From: Odiellus spinosus
Taxonomy: Eukaryota; Arthropoda; Arachnida; Opiliones; Phalangiidae
Assembly: GCA_963920705.1 (NCBI GenBank)
Contig: OY987239.1
Location: forward strand, 9,081,504 to 9,145,503
Reading direction: 5' to 3'
Length of the DNA: 64,000 bases
A program made the translations under genes and the position numbers. The notes beneath the pieces are model-generated. The model saw only the letters and a list, made by a program, of their open reading frames with translations, was not told the DNA's origin and ran no database searches. Positions 11,701 through 23,639 of this stretch are shown in pieces (position 1 is the first letter of the stretch; every line of letters begins with the position of its first letter).

Positions 11701-14641
11701 TAGACTTTTTCCAGGTTGTCCACGACGTCAGATACCTCGTCCATGACAACGTATTGACTGTTTGCAAACTCGCAATTCAAATAAGTCTGAATGGTTGTCG
11801 ATATCAGAAAAGCCCCTAATAGCCACGAGCCGAAAAGTACGCGGTACGGTAACGTCTTCCTTCGCTTGATATCTCCTTTAAGACCATTAGAAAAACAATT
11901 ACCTCATTCGGAGCCAAAAATTTCGCGCTAAATTTGCGATGTAATTAGTAAACTAATAAGACGACAGACCTTGACGCACTAAGACGACGGCCATGTTGGC
12001 AAATTCATTAACGTGAGTTTTAGGCAAGTCCCGACATCGTTTGAATCTGTATTTAGTCATGGTTAAAACGCATGACACCAGAACCATGATCAACAACAAG
12101 CAGATATACACCTGAAATATCAAATTTATTTTTAAGTAGCGTTCAAACTATGTTCTGAATCAGTTTTCAACCCTTTCGAAAAGGTTAAATCACCGAAAAG
12201 GGTCATTTGTCGTACCAGAAGCCGATGAAACCCTCATTTGAAGTCTATTACTCCCGGGTCTTGTCTACCCCTCTCTGTATGGGTTATTATTATTCTAACT
12301 CGTAAAATTGGGAATTTTACCCATACAGAGAGGAGCGCTATATGGAACATTGGAGTAGTAGACTTCAAAGGAGGTTTTCATCGGCTTCTGTTATTAATGA
12401 ACAATAATTATATAGTTATTTAAGAAGTAGGTTTCCCGGTCTCGAAAATGGCGGCCACAATTGTAACAAGCTACTTGAAATTGAAGTTGTATCTATTTCC
12501 TTACGTTGACATTGATTGGGATTAGATTCTGGATCGCGTCTTTGTTAATTTTCAATGGATTTTTGCTGAGTATTGAGAAGGAGCTCGTATCCATGGGGAA
12601 AAACATGCCCACTATCGAAAACCACTTTGAAGTGACAGGGTACAAGTCCATCATGATATCCATCGTCTAATCAATATCGAGATCCAAGTTACAAAACAAA
12701 ATGCTTTTAACAAAATTCCGCTGCTTTTGATATGTCAAGAAACGAATACTTACAACACCTTTGTCCGTAATTGTAAGTCGATCATCGGCTACCATATCAG
12801 CTTCGAAAATGACTTGTTCCACGCTAATACAATTATCAAAATTATTTGTTCTAGACAACGATAAACATTCCTGAATGCAACGACTAATCTCCTCAGCGCT
12901 CTCTTTCAACGTATTTATTTAAATTAGGTTAGGCTAGTTAATCTTTCGAACTAGCAGAAGCCGATGAAACCCTCCTTTGAAGTCTACTACTCTAATGTTC
13001 CATATAGCGCTCCTCTCTGTATGGGTAAAATTAACGATTTTATGAGATCAGAGGGGGTCCTACTTCATACCCCCTGTCTACCGAAAATTGGAAATTCTCT
13101 CTCTCCACATACGACGACGTTTGGTTGACGAACTCCAAGGTTGCAGGAGATATTTGCTGGACGAACTCCCGCTCCGCAAATATCTACCGTTAGGAGGCGT
13201 ACGAATCGCGCTTTTTGAAACTAACCCATACAGAGAGGGGTTGACAAGACCCGGGAGTAATAGACTTCAAAGGAGGGTTTTATCGGCTTCTGGTTAGGTT
13301 AGTTGATCACTATGCGCCAATATCGGTATTATATTTCGTGCAAAAGGAATGATTAGGCTTAACTTTAGCTGGTTTAGTTTAAACGGTAGTATTAAGATTA
13401 CCTCAAACATACTCGATCGTTTGTCAAAGTTTAGGTCTAAATCAAGGACCTTAACTAATTAGTCTCTTGTATAATCTATAAATTTATCGTTTATATTGAA
13501 TTAATTTTTAATTAATTAATATTATTAATTAAATTAGACCCGAATCAGATAAAATATAAATAACCCTTTTAAATTAAGTGTGCGGCGCAACCTCTCTTTT
13601 TTTTTTAACTCTTCGCAAATTTAGATTAATTAAAATTAATTTTAATTTGAATATTTTCCTTAAATTAAACTTACTCGAGTTTACAGCATCTATTGATCCA
13701 GCTGGTTCCGAGTTTTACATATTTTTGATAGCTTGGTATAAAATCCAAATATGCCTGCCAAAAATATAAGAAAAATATTAAAAATTGATTTTTAATTCGA
13801 AGAATATAAATAAAACGACGAAACTAAGATTTTAAATCATCTTTTTATTCGTTATTTTTCACAAAAATAAATTTAGAATTTTTTTATCCGAACGTATAAC
13901 TCGGATAATATTCTAAGATAAGGCCATTTTTGGATAAAAACGGATATGGATTAGGTTTTTTTGCTTTATCTACGAATAAGTTAACTGAAATGAAAAATAG
14001 TCTATTTTTAATCAAACAGATAATATACATTAGAATTTAGTAGATTTTATCCAATTAATAAAAATTATACGAATACCGAGCTCTACGTATTGCTGCCCTA
14101 TAATTATACTTTAAAAATTTGACCTACTTGTGATACTCCCATTTTAAGAGTGGAATTGTACATCTTAACCAAAAATTCGTCTATATCAAAATAGTCTTTG
14201 TATGTAATCAAGAATTCATTCAAGTTCCATAAGAATATGGGAGGGCCGCGATTCAATAACCATCCTCCCAAACTTTGTAGCAAAAGTTCGTCCGCTTCGA
14301 ATCGATTTTTCAAGTAAATCGCTCCTGACATCTATTATTAACCCGCGCCACTAACGACCTTGACATAATATTTTGGGTAATAAAAATGGAGCCGACGTAA
14401 AAAAGATCTAAGCGTACAAATGTTGCGAAAATTGCGGACGAACTTTTGTTACAAAGTTTGGGAGGATGGTACCAGAGGCTAAAGCTATGCTCCCATATTC
14501 TTATGGAACCTGAATGGATTCTTGATGTAATAATTCGAATTTAGTGGACTGACGACGATTTTGGGGCGGGTATTTGGGATTTAACATTACGGTGTCTGAT
14601 GAAATTATAGACAAAGAAAGATACAGCCTATTGTTAAAGCT
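8792..14641 (-). CDS. M2: divergent ionotropic receptor-like gene, open through nine exons
   Basis: Exons in coding order: Y 14554-14641, Z 14128-14195, A 13675-13754, B 12754-12898, C 12505-12666, D 11970-12111, E 11658-11875, F 10106-10383, G 8792-9005. They sum to 1395 bp (464 codons plus stop) with matching phases. Y-Z-A-B-C would form the S1 side of the ligand lobe. C ends before TM1 (D, ending VVLVRQG). E gives TM3 (YRVLFGSWLLGAFLIS) and the start of S2 (NCEFANSQYVVMDEVSDVV). F is the rest of S2 and G is TM4 (LVILIIGYSIAITFSPTIW). The likely role is a chemosensory-type cation channel subunit in the plasma membrane; no ligand can be inferred. No signal peptide is seen in Y, so further 5' exons are expected, possibly W2. 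The E donor lies inside transposon-derived sequence. Introns hold MITEs A3, A4, B2, B3 and D1 and element I1. Confidence 0.7.
9187..9604. mobile_element. MITE family D, copy 1
   Basis: A 418-bp element with ends CAGAGGTATATAATAACC / GGTTATTATATACCTCTG and 7-bp target duplication ATACTAG (9180-9186, 9605-9611). It lies in the F-G intron of M2. The only other copy, 21069-21488, is about 95% alike by eye. Confidence 0.88.
9612..9885. repeat. Interspersed repeat N, copy 1
   Basis: Contains AAATATCGTTAGATGTCGC and a TTCTACGATCTTACTTCG end. The inverted counterpart is at 56085-56380. AT-rich interior, no coding potential, family unknown. Confidence 0.5.
10583..11033. mobile_element. Family I hAT-like non-autonomous element, copy 1
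   Basis: A 451-bp element with ends CAGGGTGACCA / TGGTCACCCTG, typical of hAT-like termini. The interior is built from CCTATATTTTCCTAT-like runs near both ends. The flanks (GATCACG left, ATCACGT right) suggest a short target duplication, but its length is not certain. Related copies start at 38916 and 52056. Confidence 0.7.
11034..11668. repeat. Block X, element-derived segment fused to M2 exon E
   Basis: About 330 bp, excluding the nested MITE B2. It recurs at 39347-39662, again directly after a family I element, so I plus X behaves as a compound unit. Its right edge, GTAATACCCCTAAATTTT, runs into the last bases of M2 exon E and supplies the only plausible donor there (GGG|GTATTAC). Confidence 0.6.
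11218..11534. mobile_element. MITE family B, copy 2
   Basis: A 317-bp copy nested in block X. Target duplication GTAGTAA (11211-11217, 11535-11541). The paralogous block at 39.5 kb has the uninterrupted sequence TTTAAGTAGTAAACCATT, an empty site. Confidence 0.9.
12216..12390. mobile_element. MITE family A, copy 3 (internally deleted)
   Basis: Both ends are present, but only 175 bp remain. The middle of the element is missing, joining the two sub-terminal regions. It lies in the C-D intron of M2. Confidence 0.82.
12955..13292. mobile_element. MITE family A, copy 4
   Basis: A 338-bp copy with ends CAGAAGCCG / CGGCTTCTG in the A-B intron of M2, just upstream of exon B. The left flank matches the M1 intron (TTCGAACTAG); the right flank does not, so DNA to its right was rearranged or replaced. 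Confidence 0.85.
13763..14083. mobile_element. Family E element, truncated copy
   Basis: Right-hand ~320 bp of the family, ending CCGAGCTC before TA. Its truncated side stops about 9 bp upstream of exon A of M2, so it lies in the Z-A intron next to the acceptor. Confidence 0.65.
14209..14524. mobile_element. MITE family B, copy 3
   Basis: A 316-bp copy with target duplication ATGTAAT (14202-14208, 14525-14531). It fills the Y-Z intron of M2; in M1 the equivalent interval is only a few tens of bases. Confidence 0.88.
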
Positions 14642-14902
14642 CTATTCGTGACTTCTAAGCCCTGCCTGGAAAGCGAGCGTGATAAAGTGGTCAGTAACGG
14701 ACATAATTCGATCTGTAATTTCAAATTCTGGAAACAAAACATTGGCAAAAGGAACGGTGAAAAGGAAACATTCTGATTGGCTAAGCCCATGGAAGTTGCC
14801 CTTACGAAAAAAAAGTCCTTAAGAGGTCTTGGGAAAGTCTTTCGGGTGTCTTATGTAGTCTTGGGGAAGTCTTTCATTGTGTCAAGAAGTCTCGGGGAAG
14901 TT

Positions 14903-15341
14903 TTAAAGGGAGAATGCAATCTAATTACAAGTGATTTTTTATCGATTCCTTATCGTTTAAATAGGCCTAATCCATCGATAAAAAGTTTACAATACAAATA
15001 TTAAACTAGAAATAAATTTAAAACTTACCCTGAAAATAGGCTTAGCGGGATTCATGGAGATCCTGAATCGCGTCCGTGTCAGGTCTAGCGACCAATGAGC
15101 AAAGGCCCGTCGTTCGCGCGAGATCTCCACGAGACTTCCGTCGCGCGATTGGTCGCTAGACCTTACACGCGAGGAAAACAGGACCTCCATGAATCCGACT
15201 AAGCCTATTTTCAGGGTAAGTTTTAAATTTATTTCTAGTTTAATATTTGTTTGTAAAAATTTTCAGTAGTGGATTAGGCCTATTTAAACAATAAGGAATC
15301 GATAAAAAATCACTTGTTGTTAGGTTGCATTCTCCCTTTAA
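14903..15341. mobile_element. Family F element (TTAA), copy 2
   Basis: A 439-bp copy, counted with TTAA at both ends. The long arms include GGATTCATGGAGATCCTGA. It lies upstream of M2. Confidence 0.82.
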
Positions 15342-15903
15342 AGACTTCCCTAATACTTTTATAGTGTTCTTGAGGACCTCTTCAGATCAGACTAACATTT
15401 TTCGGTAAGGGTGGTTTATGAGACCTTATCTGGTTTCAGATTTTAGTTCATTTCACATCCAAGATGACCCAACCCAAACTCGTCCTAACCAAATTGAGAT
15501 TGTAATTGTAGTAAAATGGTTATTTAGTACGGTGAAAAGTCACTAGATGGCACTAATTTTCATAATAGGGGTCGTAATTGTTTGGAAATGATTTATTTCC
15601 CCGGCTACTGAACTCTCTCTCTTACCTCTTTCCCCAGTTTCCTTTCTATCGAGGTGTGTGGGCACGCTATAGGCCAGACGGTAACGGGTCTCGGATAATA
15701 GGCTCTATTGTGGCGACATCTTCGAGTTTACTCGTAAAACACGTTACAATATACATTAATTATTATAACTAGAGAAAAATTAAACGTAAACTAGTCAAAT
15801 TCCACCTCGAAATTCGTCTGATTTTACGCTTTGTCAGAAATAAAGTTGAAAAATCAAGCGATATTAGAAGCCACCAGGGTCTATTGATAAAATCTCAACT
15901 CAC

Positions 15904-16400
15904 CTGAATCGGGTGTTTTGATTTTAGCAGAATCCGATGAAACCCTCCTTTGAAGTCTACTACTCTAATGTTCCATATAGCGTTCCTCTCTGTATGGGTA
16001 AAATCCACAATTTTACGAGATCAGAGGGATCCTACTTCATACCCCTCTGTCTACGCAAAATTGGAAATTCTCTCTCTCCACAAACGACGACGTTTTTTTG
16101 ACGAACTCCAAGGCTGCTAGAGATATTCGCTCGACGAACTCCCGCTCCGAAAATATCTACCGTTAGGAGGCGTACGAATCGCGCTTTTTGAAACTAACCC
16201 ATACAGAGAGGGGTAGACAAGACCCGGGAGTAATAGACTTCAAAGGAGGGGATCATCGGCTTCTGGTTTTAGGCACCCTTTAGCCGTCGTGTCATCGTCC
16301 CTTGCGGTAAAAAATAATGCTAGGCAAATTTGAATATCTGCTATTATTCCCACGGCTCGGTAATCCATAATTGGCCTCCTTTCTATGCCTAGTAGTCCGA
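15904..16400 (-). other. Exon-like upstream segment W2, split by a MITE
   Basis: Best-preserved copy of segment W. On the minus strand it reads MDYRAVGIIADIQICLALFF then TARDDDTTAKGCLKSK and ends at CAG|GTGAGTTGAG (donor at 15903). The hydrophobic IIADIQICLALFFTA run could be part of a signal peptide or first strand of the receptor. The frame is open only when MITE A5 (15928-16265), which lies inside it, is discounted. As it stands the exon would be disrupted. The splice phase does not fit exon Y directly. Confidence 0.35.
15928..16265. mobile_element. MITE family A, copy 5
   Basis: Inserted in segment W2. The flanks ATTTTAG / GTTTTAG are near-identical 7-mers, and the other W copies lack the insertion. 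Confidence 0.87.
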
Positions 16401-16507
16401 AACTCGAATAACCAGTTGCGGAGAATTATGATAATTTTACTTGGTTTTTCCTCTTAAAAAAATACACATCTGACGTCATTGATCGCGAGCCAAGCCACAT
16501 TTATATA

Positions 16508-17044
16508 GAGCTCGGAATCTATCCATTATCTTCCGTTATTCGTATATTTTCAGATATTTTATTTTCGGATAAATTGTTTGTAACTAAAACAATTAAATTT
16601 CTATATTCGTATAATTGTTAAATGCATACGTTTTACGCGAAGATAATCGTTTGGCGCTTTATCTACCTACAAATTATTCGTATTCAAACGTATAACGATG
16701 GATAAGAAAATTCACATTTCCAGAATTAGTCTAAAATATAAGAAAAATATTTCAAATTGACTTAATTCGAAGAATATAAATAAAACGACGAAATTAAGAT
16801 TTTAAATCATCTTTTTATTCGTTATTTTTCGCGAAAATCAATTTTGAATGTTTTTATCCGAACGTATAACGCGGATAATATTCTAAGATAAGTTGCCATT
16901 TTTGGATAAAAACGGATATGGATTACGTTTTTTTACTTTATCTTCGAATAAGTTAACTCGAATTAAAAATAGTCTATTTTTAATCAAACAGATAATTTAC
17001 CTCAGAATTTCGTCGATTTCATCCAATTAATAAAAATTATACGA
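16508..17044. mobile_element. Family E element
   Basis: About 537 bp, starting GAGCTCGGAAT after TATA. The far end runs AATAAAAATTATACGA and lacks the last bases of the terminal repeat. Confidence 0.68.
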
Positions 17045-17337
17045 TTATAACTGTGGCAATTCCACAGTTTCGAGTCGTGAGACGCCGAAAAGTTATACCA
17101 ATGAGATCACGGGTATATCATGTACAATAGACGAAAAACAAATAGGCGCGTATGATATATAATTAAAAATAGTGTTTATTTGTTACTTAACGAGGACGCC
17201 ACTCTTTTTTATTCATTACTTGGTAACCAATTGACTTTTATAGAGCCGTAAGAGGTGGTGTACCTATTTCTATTGGTTTGACTATCTTGTTTCTTATTGC
17301 CAGGCTACAGTTTTCAAAGTAATACGCTGATTCCACA

Positions 17338-17338
<1 letters not shown>

Positions 17339-17371
<33 letters not shown>

Positions 17372-17376
17372 GCTGA
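17339..17376. repeat. (GGCT)n microsatellite
   Basis: About nine tandem GGCT units, with one GGCC variant near the end, in the 3' flank of M3. Confidence 0.8.
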
Positions 17377-17729
17377 CAGTTTCCTGTAATTGAGCTACAC
17401 AAAGCCTTTAAAATAAAGTTCCGTAGTTAGAAATTAACAACAAAATCAATTTTAAATATTATTATTCGTTTATTGTTTTATGAATTGTACAAATACACGA
17501 TCCATATAATTGGCGCACAAGCGACCGCGATTGAATAACCAATAAAAAGGATCACCAAAGTTGATTTGAATTCGCTCCAGTTTAATTCAAATTCCTGTTG
17601 ATCCAATGTCGGCCTGAACAATTGTTTATCCAAGAAAAAACCTACTTCCTTCACCTCGGCATCGACCAATTTCATTTCTTGAACTTTAACAAACCTTTAA
17701 ATAAATTAGATTAATAAATCGTTAGCTGT

Positions 17730-18321
17730 AGCTCGGAATTCGTATAATTTTATTAGTTGGATAAAAGCTACTAAATTCTGATGTATATTATCTGTTTGAT
17801 TAAAAATAGACTATTTTCATTAGAGTTAACTTATTCGAAGATAAACAGTAAAAAAAAAAACCAGAAGCCGATGAAACCCTCCTTTGAAGACTACTACTCC
17901 AATGTTCCATATAGCGCTCCTCCCTGTATGGGTATAATTCCCAATTTTACGAGTTAGAAGGGGTCCTACTTCATCCCCCTGTCTACGGAAAATTGGAAAT
18001 TCTCTCTCTTCACAAAAGACGACGTTTTTTGGACGAACTCCAAGGCTGCTAGAGATATTCGCTCGACGAGCTCTCGCTCCGAAAATATCTACCGTTAGGA
18101 GGCGTACGAATCGCGCCTTTTCAGAATAACCCATACAGAGAGGGGTAGACAAGACCCGGGAGTAATAGACATCAAAGGAGGGTTTCATCGGCTTCTGAAA
18201 AAACGTAATCCATATCCGTTTTTATTCAAAAATGGCAACTTATCTTAGAATATTATCCGCGTTATACGTTCGGATAAAAAACATTCAAAATTTATTTTCG
18301 TAACTAATAACGAATAAAAAG
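17730..18321. mobile_element. Family E element interrupted by MITE A6 and truncated
   Basis: Starts GCTCGGAATTCGTATAA about 35 bp upstream of exon G of M3. It is split by family A copy 6 and ends without a right terminus near AATAACGAATAAAAAGA. Confidence 0.68.
17862..18197. mobile_element. MITE family A, copy 6
   Basis: Nested in a family E element; target duplication AAAAAAC (17855-17861, 18198-18204). This orders the insertions: E first, A later. Confidence 0.88.
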
Positions 18322-20185
18322 ACATCAGGTGCTTAGGTAAGGCCGGGCAGTGTATTTCGGGTTCTTACGCTTCTTATACTCGTTGTATGATAGATTATGA
18401 TACTGACTTTCTGTTCAGTTGTTCCTTGCAAGCGGGCGTTATATTTGGTCCGTGTACCGCGGCCATGCTAACTATCTCGAGGGGTCTGCCCTGAAATACT
18501 CTGTCGGGGTCATCCACACCTAGCAACCCAGTGCCAATTATGTTTATTTGGGACTTGGTTGTGAAGAAGGCGTAGTGTGTTTTTTCCGAAAGCATGTTGA
18601 TGACATTCACTAGGTCTGTCATGTACACAAACTTATCCGTCTCGTTCAAATGCTTCCAAAGAGTTGGACCCTCCTCCTCCATAGAATTCTGCGAATGGAG
18701 ATAAAAAATAAACCACCATTTTCAAAGCGTAAATGTACAATTAAAATGAAAATTACTTCAGACCATTTGGTAAGGCATCCCAAATATTTCTCTAAGAGAC
18801 GACTGTACCTTTAAATATTCTCCGATGTTAGAGTCCCTGAATACGATTGGGTAGACTTTTTGCAGGTTGTTCACGACGTCAGATACCACGTCCATGACAA
18901 CGAACTGACTGTTGGCAAACTCGCAATTCAAATAAGTCTGTGTGGTAGCCGATATTAGAAAAGCCCCTAATAGCCACGTGCCGAAAAGAACACGGTACGG
19001 TAACGTCTTCCTGCGCTTGATATCCCCTTTAAGACATTAGAAAAACAAACGCGTCATTCGTAGCAAAACATTTCGCTTTAAATTAGCGATATAGTTATTA
19101 AACTAATAATACGACATACCTTGACGCACTAAGACGACGGCCATGTTGGCAAATTCATTAGCGTGAGATTCAGGCAAGTCCCAAAATCGTTTGAATCTGT
19201 ATTTTGTCAAGGTTAAAACGCATGACGCTAGAACCATGATCGACAACATGCAGATATACACCTGAAATATCGAACTAGCGTTCACTCTAGAGATACTGAA
19301 ACAGTTTTCAACAGAGATCTTACAATCCAGCACCCTAAATGTCGTCGACAAACCTCGGGTTGATTGTAACGCCATCTATGAGTCGGAGACAATACGTGTC
19401 TTTGACACACTTCCACCCTTTCAACCCAACTTCTAGACTAGACGTCACGTGTGACGCGTGGCAATTTGGTTTCTTAAAATATACGAATTGTTCTATTTTC
19501 CTTTTACATATTTGAAAAACGCGCGAATTTGAAAGCTCTACCCATTTCCGTAGATGGCGCCAGCTTTTCGAATAATTGACGTCAGAGAACCTTATTTATG
19601 TTGGGCATGAGCAAATTATATTGTAGAGAGACCTACAACAATATTTTGCTGGGGAAAGAAAATTCCCGGCATTTTTTTAGTTTGCTGTAGGGTGCGTAAT
19701 AGATGGCGCGAAGGTCGCGGTATGTTTACACAGGAAATTCCGGGAATTTTAGCGCTGTCGCTTAACATTCCATGTACAGTATACTTGGTCCATATTCTGT
19801 GTCTCTCCACCATTTATCCCTGATGACGCCACCCGTCTCTAGATGTCACATTATCTCTATATTGCACCGATGTAAGATCTCTGGTTTCCATCCCTTCCCC
19901 CCCCCGTTTCCCCGTCTTTTTAAACGAATAGGCGTCCAACTGTAAAAAAGGTACTAGAAAGAGAGGCTGTACATATTTTCTTACATTGACGTTGATGGGG
20001 AAAAGGTTCTGGATTGAGTCTTTCTCAATTTTTAATGGATTTTTGCTAAATATGAAGAAGGAGCTCGTATCCATGGGGAAGAACATTCCCACTATCGAAA
20101 ACCATTTCGAATTGACGGTGTACATGTCCATCATCATATCCATCGTCTAATCAGTATATAAATTATAAAACACTAAAGCTACGGT

Positions 20186-20522
20186 CAGAAGCCGATGAAA
20201 CCCTCCTTTGAAGTCTATTACTCCCGGGTCTTGTCTACCCCTCTCTGTATGGGTTATTCTCAAAAGGAGCGATTCGTACGCCTCCTAACGGTAGTTGTTT
20301 TCGGAGCGGGAGCTCGTCGAGCGAATATCTCTAACAGCCTTGGAGTTCGTCCAGAAAACGTCGTCGTTTGTGGAGAGAGAGAATTTCCAATTTTCCGTAG
20401 ACAGGGGGGATGAAGTAGGACCCCTTCTAACTCGTAAAATTGGGAATTTTACCCATACAGAGAGGAGCGCTATATGGAACATTGGAGTAGTAGACTTCAA
20501 AGGAGGCTTTCATCGGCTTCTG
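20186..20522. mobile_element. MITE family A, copy 7
   Basis: A 337-bp copy with target duplication CTACGGT (20179-20185, 20523-20529) in the B-C intron of M3. Confidence 0.9.
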
Positions 20523-21068
20523 CTACGGTCTTAATCGATTTGAAATGGTAAAATCAAACCGATATTCAACAGAAGGACTAGAAATTTCAGGACATCCTGT
20601 CCGCTAGTCAAAATTGGTGTGTTTCGTTTTCCGCGTTGGCTGAATGGCTATGTACCTTTGACATCCTAAAAATTACTTGGCTAATACGTTTCGGTGGTGC
20701 GCTCTTCCTTCCCACCTTCTCTACCGCTAACGCGCCTGCGCAGCTACGATAATTCGCTTGATGACCGCTAGAGGCGCCAGCGAACTGCCCCACCAAGAGA
20801 TAGCTGCACGTCGCGTATCCATGGTGAAACCCTTTCTCAGGCGGAACATGAATCAATGAATTACTAGTGCTTCTGTTTATGGTCTATTGTTCACAAATCC
20901 GGGAAGTCTAATTCTGATATGTCAGGGAATGAATACTTACAACGCCTTTGTCCGTAATTGTAAGTTGATCATCCGCTACCATCCCTGATTCGAAAATGAC
21001 TTGTTCCACGCTTTATTAAAATTATCAAGATTAAATAGACAACAGACATTAAATTAAATAAATATTAC

Positions 21069-21488
21069 CAGAGGTATATAATAAACCCCCTTCGGGAGGA
21101 AGTATGAAAGCCCTATACTACCAATGCTAAAAATCACGAACAACAAGAGCCCGCTGCTGACTATCTAGGCCACTAGCTCGCGCTGGACTTCTCAATGTCG
21201 CTACTCTAGTAAATGGTCTTTGTATAAACAAGACGGCTTGATTTGTGTTTAGAACTTCCTGTCTCGGGAGTCAGGCTGTCTGTTAAAATGGAGTCGAAGG
21301 TTGACTTCAGCTCGCGAGTTCCGGAAGTGCGCGTAGGGAAAATTTAGTGAGGTTCAAAATGGTGTAACTATTTTTTGGGAGTAAAGCGGTGTGTCGATCC
21401 GCCACGATTTACGCCGGGCACTTGTTGTTCGTCGATTTTGCCTACCTTTCATACTTCCCCCCCCGAAGGGGGTTATTATATACCTGTG
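21069..21488. mobile_element. MITE family D, copy 2, inside exon B of M3
   Basis: A 420-bp element with ends CAGAGGTATATAATAA / TTATATACCTGTG and target duplication ATATTAC (21062-21068, 21489-21495). The surrounding bases align to exon B of M1 and M2, so this is an exonic insertion. Confidence 0.88.
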
Positions 21489-22263
21489 ATATTACTGAAT
21501 GCAATGACTAAACTCATCAGCGCCATCTCACGTTTAACACAATAACAATTACCACTTTTGGTAAGATTTCAATATATATACCCTATGCCATAATTCATAT
21601 TTGAACCTGGATTTTTGAGCTCCAAGGAAGTCCAAGCATCATAATTTAGTGTGCAAAATTAGTTTTTGGCATGGGGTAAATAAACTTGCCTCAGTAACAC
21701 CATTTTGTTGCCAAAAAACATACCATTTTAGTGAAAACTAGGCGAGGAGTTGAATATTAGTACAAAATTGCCGTTGTTAGATTTTAAAAGTCATTTCTCA
21801 TCTTTAAATATTTTAAATGCTGAAATTTTCATATTCTGAACAAATATTTTATCCTTAATTTCCAAGTCACAAATACTGTTTTAACTTTTTCTCTATTAAA
21901 AACACGCCGGCTGTTGGGTTTTATTTATAGGTGTCTCACAATTACATCAACCCTTGCCTATATGCAGTTTTTAGAAGTACGAAGCCAAACATTTTTTTTT
22001 TAATTTTCCTTATATTTTCAACTTACTCGAGTTGACAACATCTGTTGACCCAGCTTGTTAAGTAGTTTATACATTTTTCGTAGCTTGGTACAAAATCCAA
22101 ATATGTCTGTCAATAAAATATAACGCCATTTTCATTTAAATTAACGTACACTTAAAAGATATAATTATATTTTAAAAAATAATTTCCTTACTTGTGACAC
22201 TCCCAATTTCAAACTAGAATTGTACATCTTCATCAAAGACCAATTTTAAGTAGTAGTCTAGAC

Positions 22264-22797
22264 GTATACTTTTTATTAATTGGATAAAATCCACTAAATT
22301 CTGATGTATATTATCTGTTTGATTAAAAATAGACTATTTTTCATTCGAGTCAACTTATTCCGAGATAAAGTAACAAAACATAATCCACATCCGTTTTTAT
22401 CCAAAAATGCCCTTATTTTAGAATATTATCCGCGTTATACGTTCGGATAAAAAACATTCAAAATTTATTTTCGTGAAAAATAACGAATTAAAATATGATT
22501 TAAAATCTTGGTTTCGTCGTTTTATTTATATTCTTCGAATTAAAAGTCAATTTGAAATTTTTTCTTATATTTTAGACTAATTCTGGCTGGAAACGTGAAT
22601 TTCTTATCCATCGTTATACGTTTGAAAACGAGTAATTTGTAGATAGATAAAGCGGCGAAGGCTTATCTTCAGGTAAACCTTTTAACAATTATACGAATAT
22701 ACAAATTACATTTTTTAATTACAAACAAATTATCCGAAAATAAAATATCAGAAAATATACGAAAAATTGAAGATAATGGATATCCTATTCCAAGCTC
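22264..22797. mobile_element. Family E element
   Basis: About 534 bp. The left end is slightly degraded (TTTTTATTAATTGGATAA); the right end is CCAAGCTC followed by TA. It truncates the Z exon remnant of M3. Confidence 0.68.
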
Positions 22798-22925
22798 TAT
22801 AGTTGGAAGGTCAATATATTATTTACGTATAAATAATCTTTTTTAAAAGCGTTAAGCAGAACTAGTTTTCATTTTTATTTGCATGCTGGATTGATATATC
22901 TTGATCAACGAGGTTTAAATAAAAT

Positions 22926-23262
22926 CAGAAGCCGATGAAACCCTCCTTTGAAGTCTAATACTCTAATGTTCGATATCGGGCTCCTCTCTGTATGGGTAAA
23001 ATTCCCAATTTTACGAGATCGGAGGGGTCCTACTTCATACCCCCCTGTCTACGGAAAATTGGAAATTCTCTCTCTCCACAAACGACGACGTTTTTTGACG
23101 AACTCCAAGGCTGCTAGAGATATTCGCTGGACGAACTCCCGCTCCGAAAATATCTACCGTTAGGAGGCGTACGAATCGCGCTTTTTGAAACTAACCCATA
23201 CAGAGAGGGGTAGACAAGACCCGGGAGTAATAGACTTCAAAGGAGGGTTTCATCGGCTTCTG
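22926..23262. mobile_element. MITE family A, copy 8
   Basis: A 337-bp complete copy upstream of M3. The flanks ATAAAAT / ATTTATG do not give a clean duplication. Confidence 0.85.
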
Positions 23263-23635
23263 ATTTATGCAATAACAAACCTGCTTCTTTTAGTTATTCC
23301 TCGATCTCAGGATAATTCGCATATTTTTGCATTCATTAACTATCAAAATGCTAGGCTAGTGGAATTTTCGTAACCGCTCACAATTTTGATCGTTGACACT
23401 GCCACATATAACGGTTCTTTCCCAAAAATACATTTGATACAAAACCCCCTATTAAATTGCTCATTATACCAACACGCGATTTCTTTCGTTTAATATTTAT
23501 GACCTCAATGGTGAAATCATTTAATAAATTGTATGGTACCTATATTATATTTATAGCGAGAGAAATAATTACATTTTGTTCAGCTTATTAAAGGGAAAAC
23601 AACACAAAAATGGAGTATTATTAGTAGTATCAGAA
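23263..23635. other. AT-rich stretch without recognised features
   Basis: About 370 bp between MITE A8 and the satellite. No splice-bounded ORF or repeat shared with the rest of the window was found. Confidence 0.4.
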
Positions 23636-23639
23636 GCGA

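Larger units (their letters stand above)
17478..22260 (-). pseudogene. M3: divergent ionotropic receptor-like gene broken by a MITE
   Basis: Exons: Z remnant about 22192-22260, A 22027-22106, B 20941-21518 (split), C 19985-20146, D 19120-19261, E 18809-19026, F 18408-18688, G 17478-17694. C, D and E have exactly the same lengths as in the sister units (162, 142, 218 bp), and F is 281 bp as in M1 and M4. D carries TM1 (YICMLSIMVLASCVLTLTKY), E carries TM3 after PYRVLF, F has YAFFTTKSQINIIGTGLLG, and G has TM4 and TAA. Exon B is interrupted by the 420-bp MITE D2 with its 7-bp target duplication, and stops lie in the frame around it. Z is cut off by a family E element at 22264. A transcript could start downstream, but a full receptor cannot be made from this copy as read. 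Confidence 0.68.

Noticed and set aside
11396-11746. ORF MEPTEKRSKRTNVAK... recurring at 53377 and elsewhere
   Set aside because: Frame through the interior of MITE family B, continuing by chance into flanking DNA.
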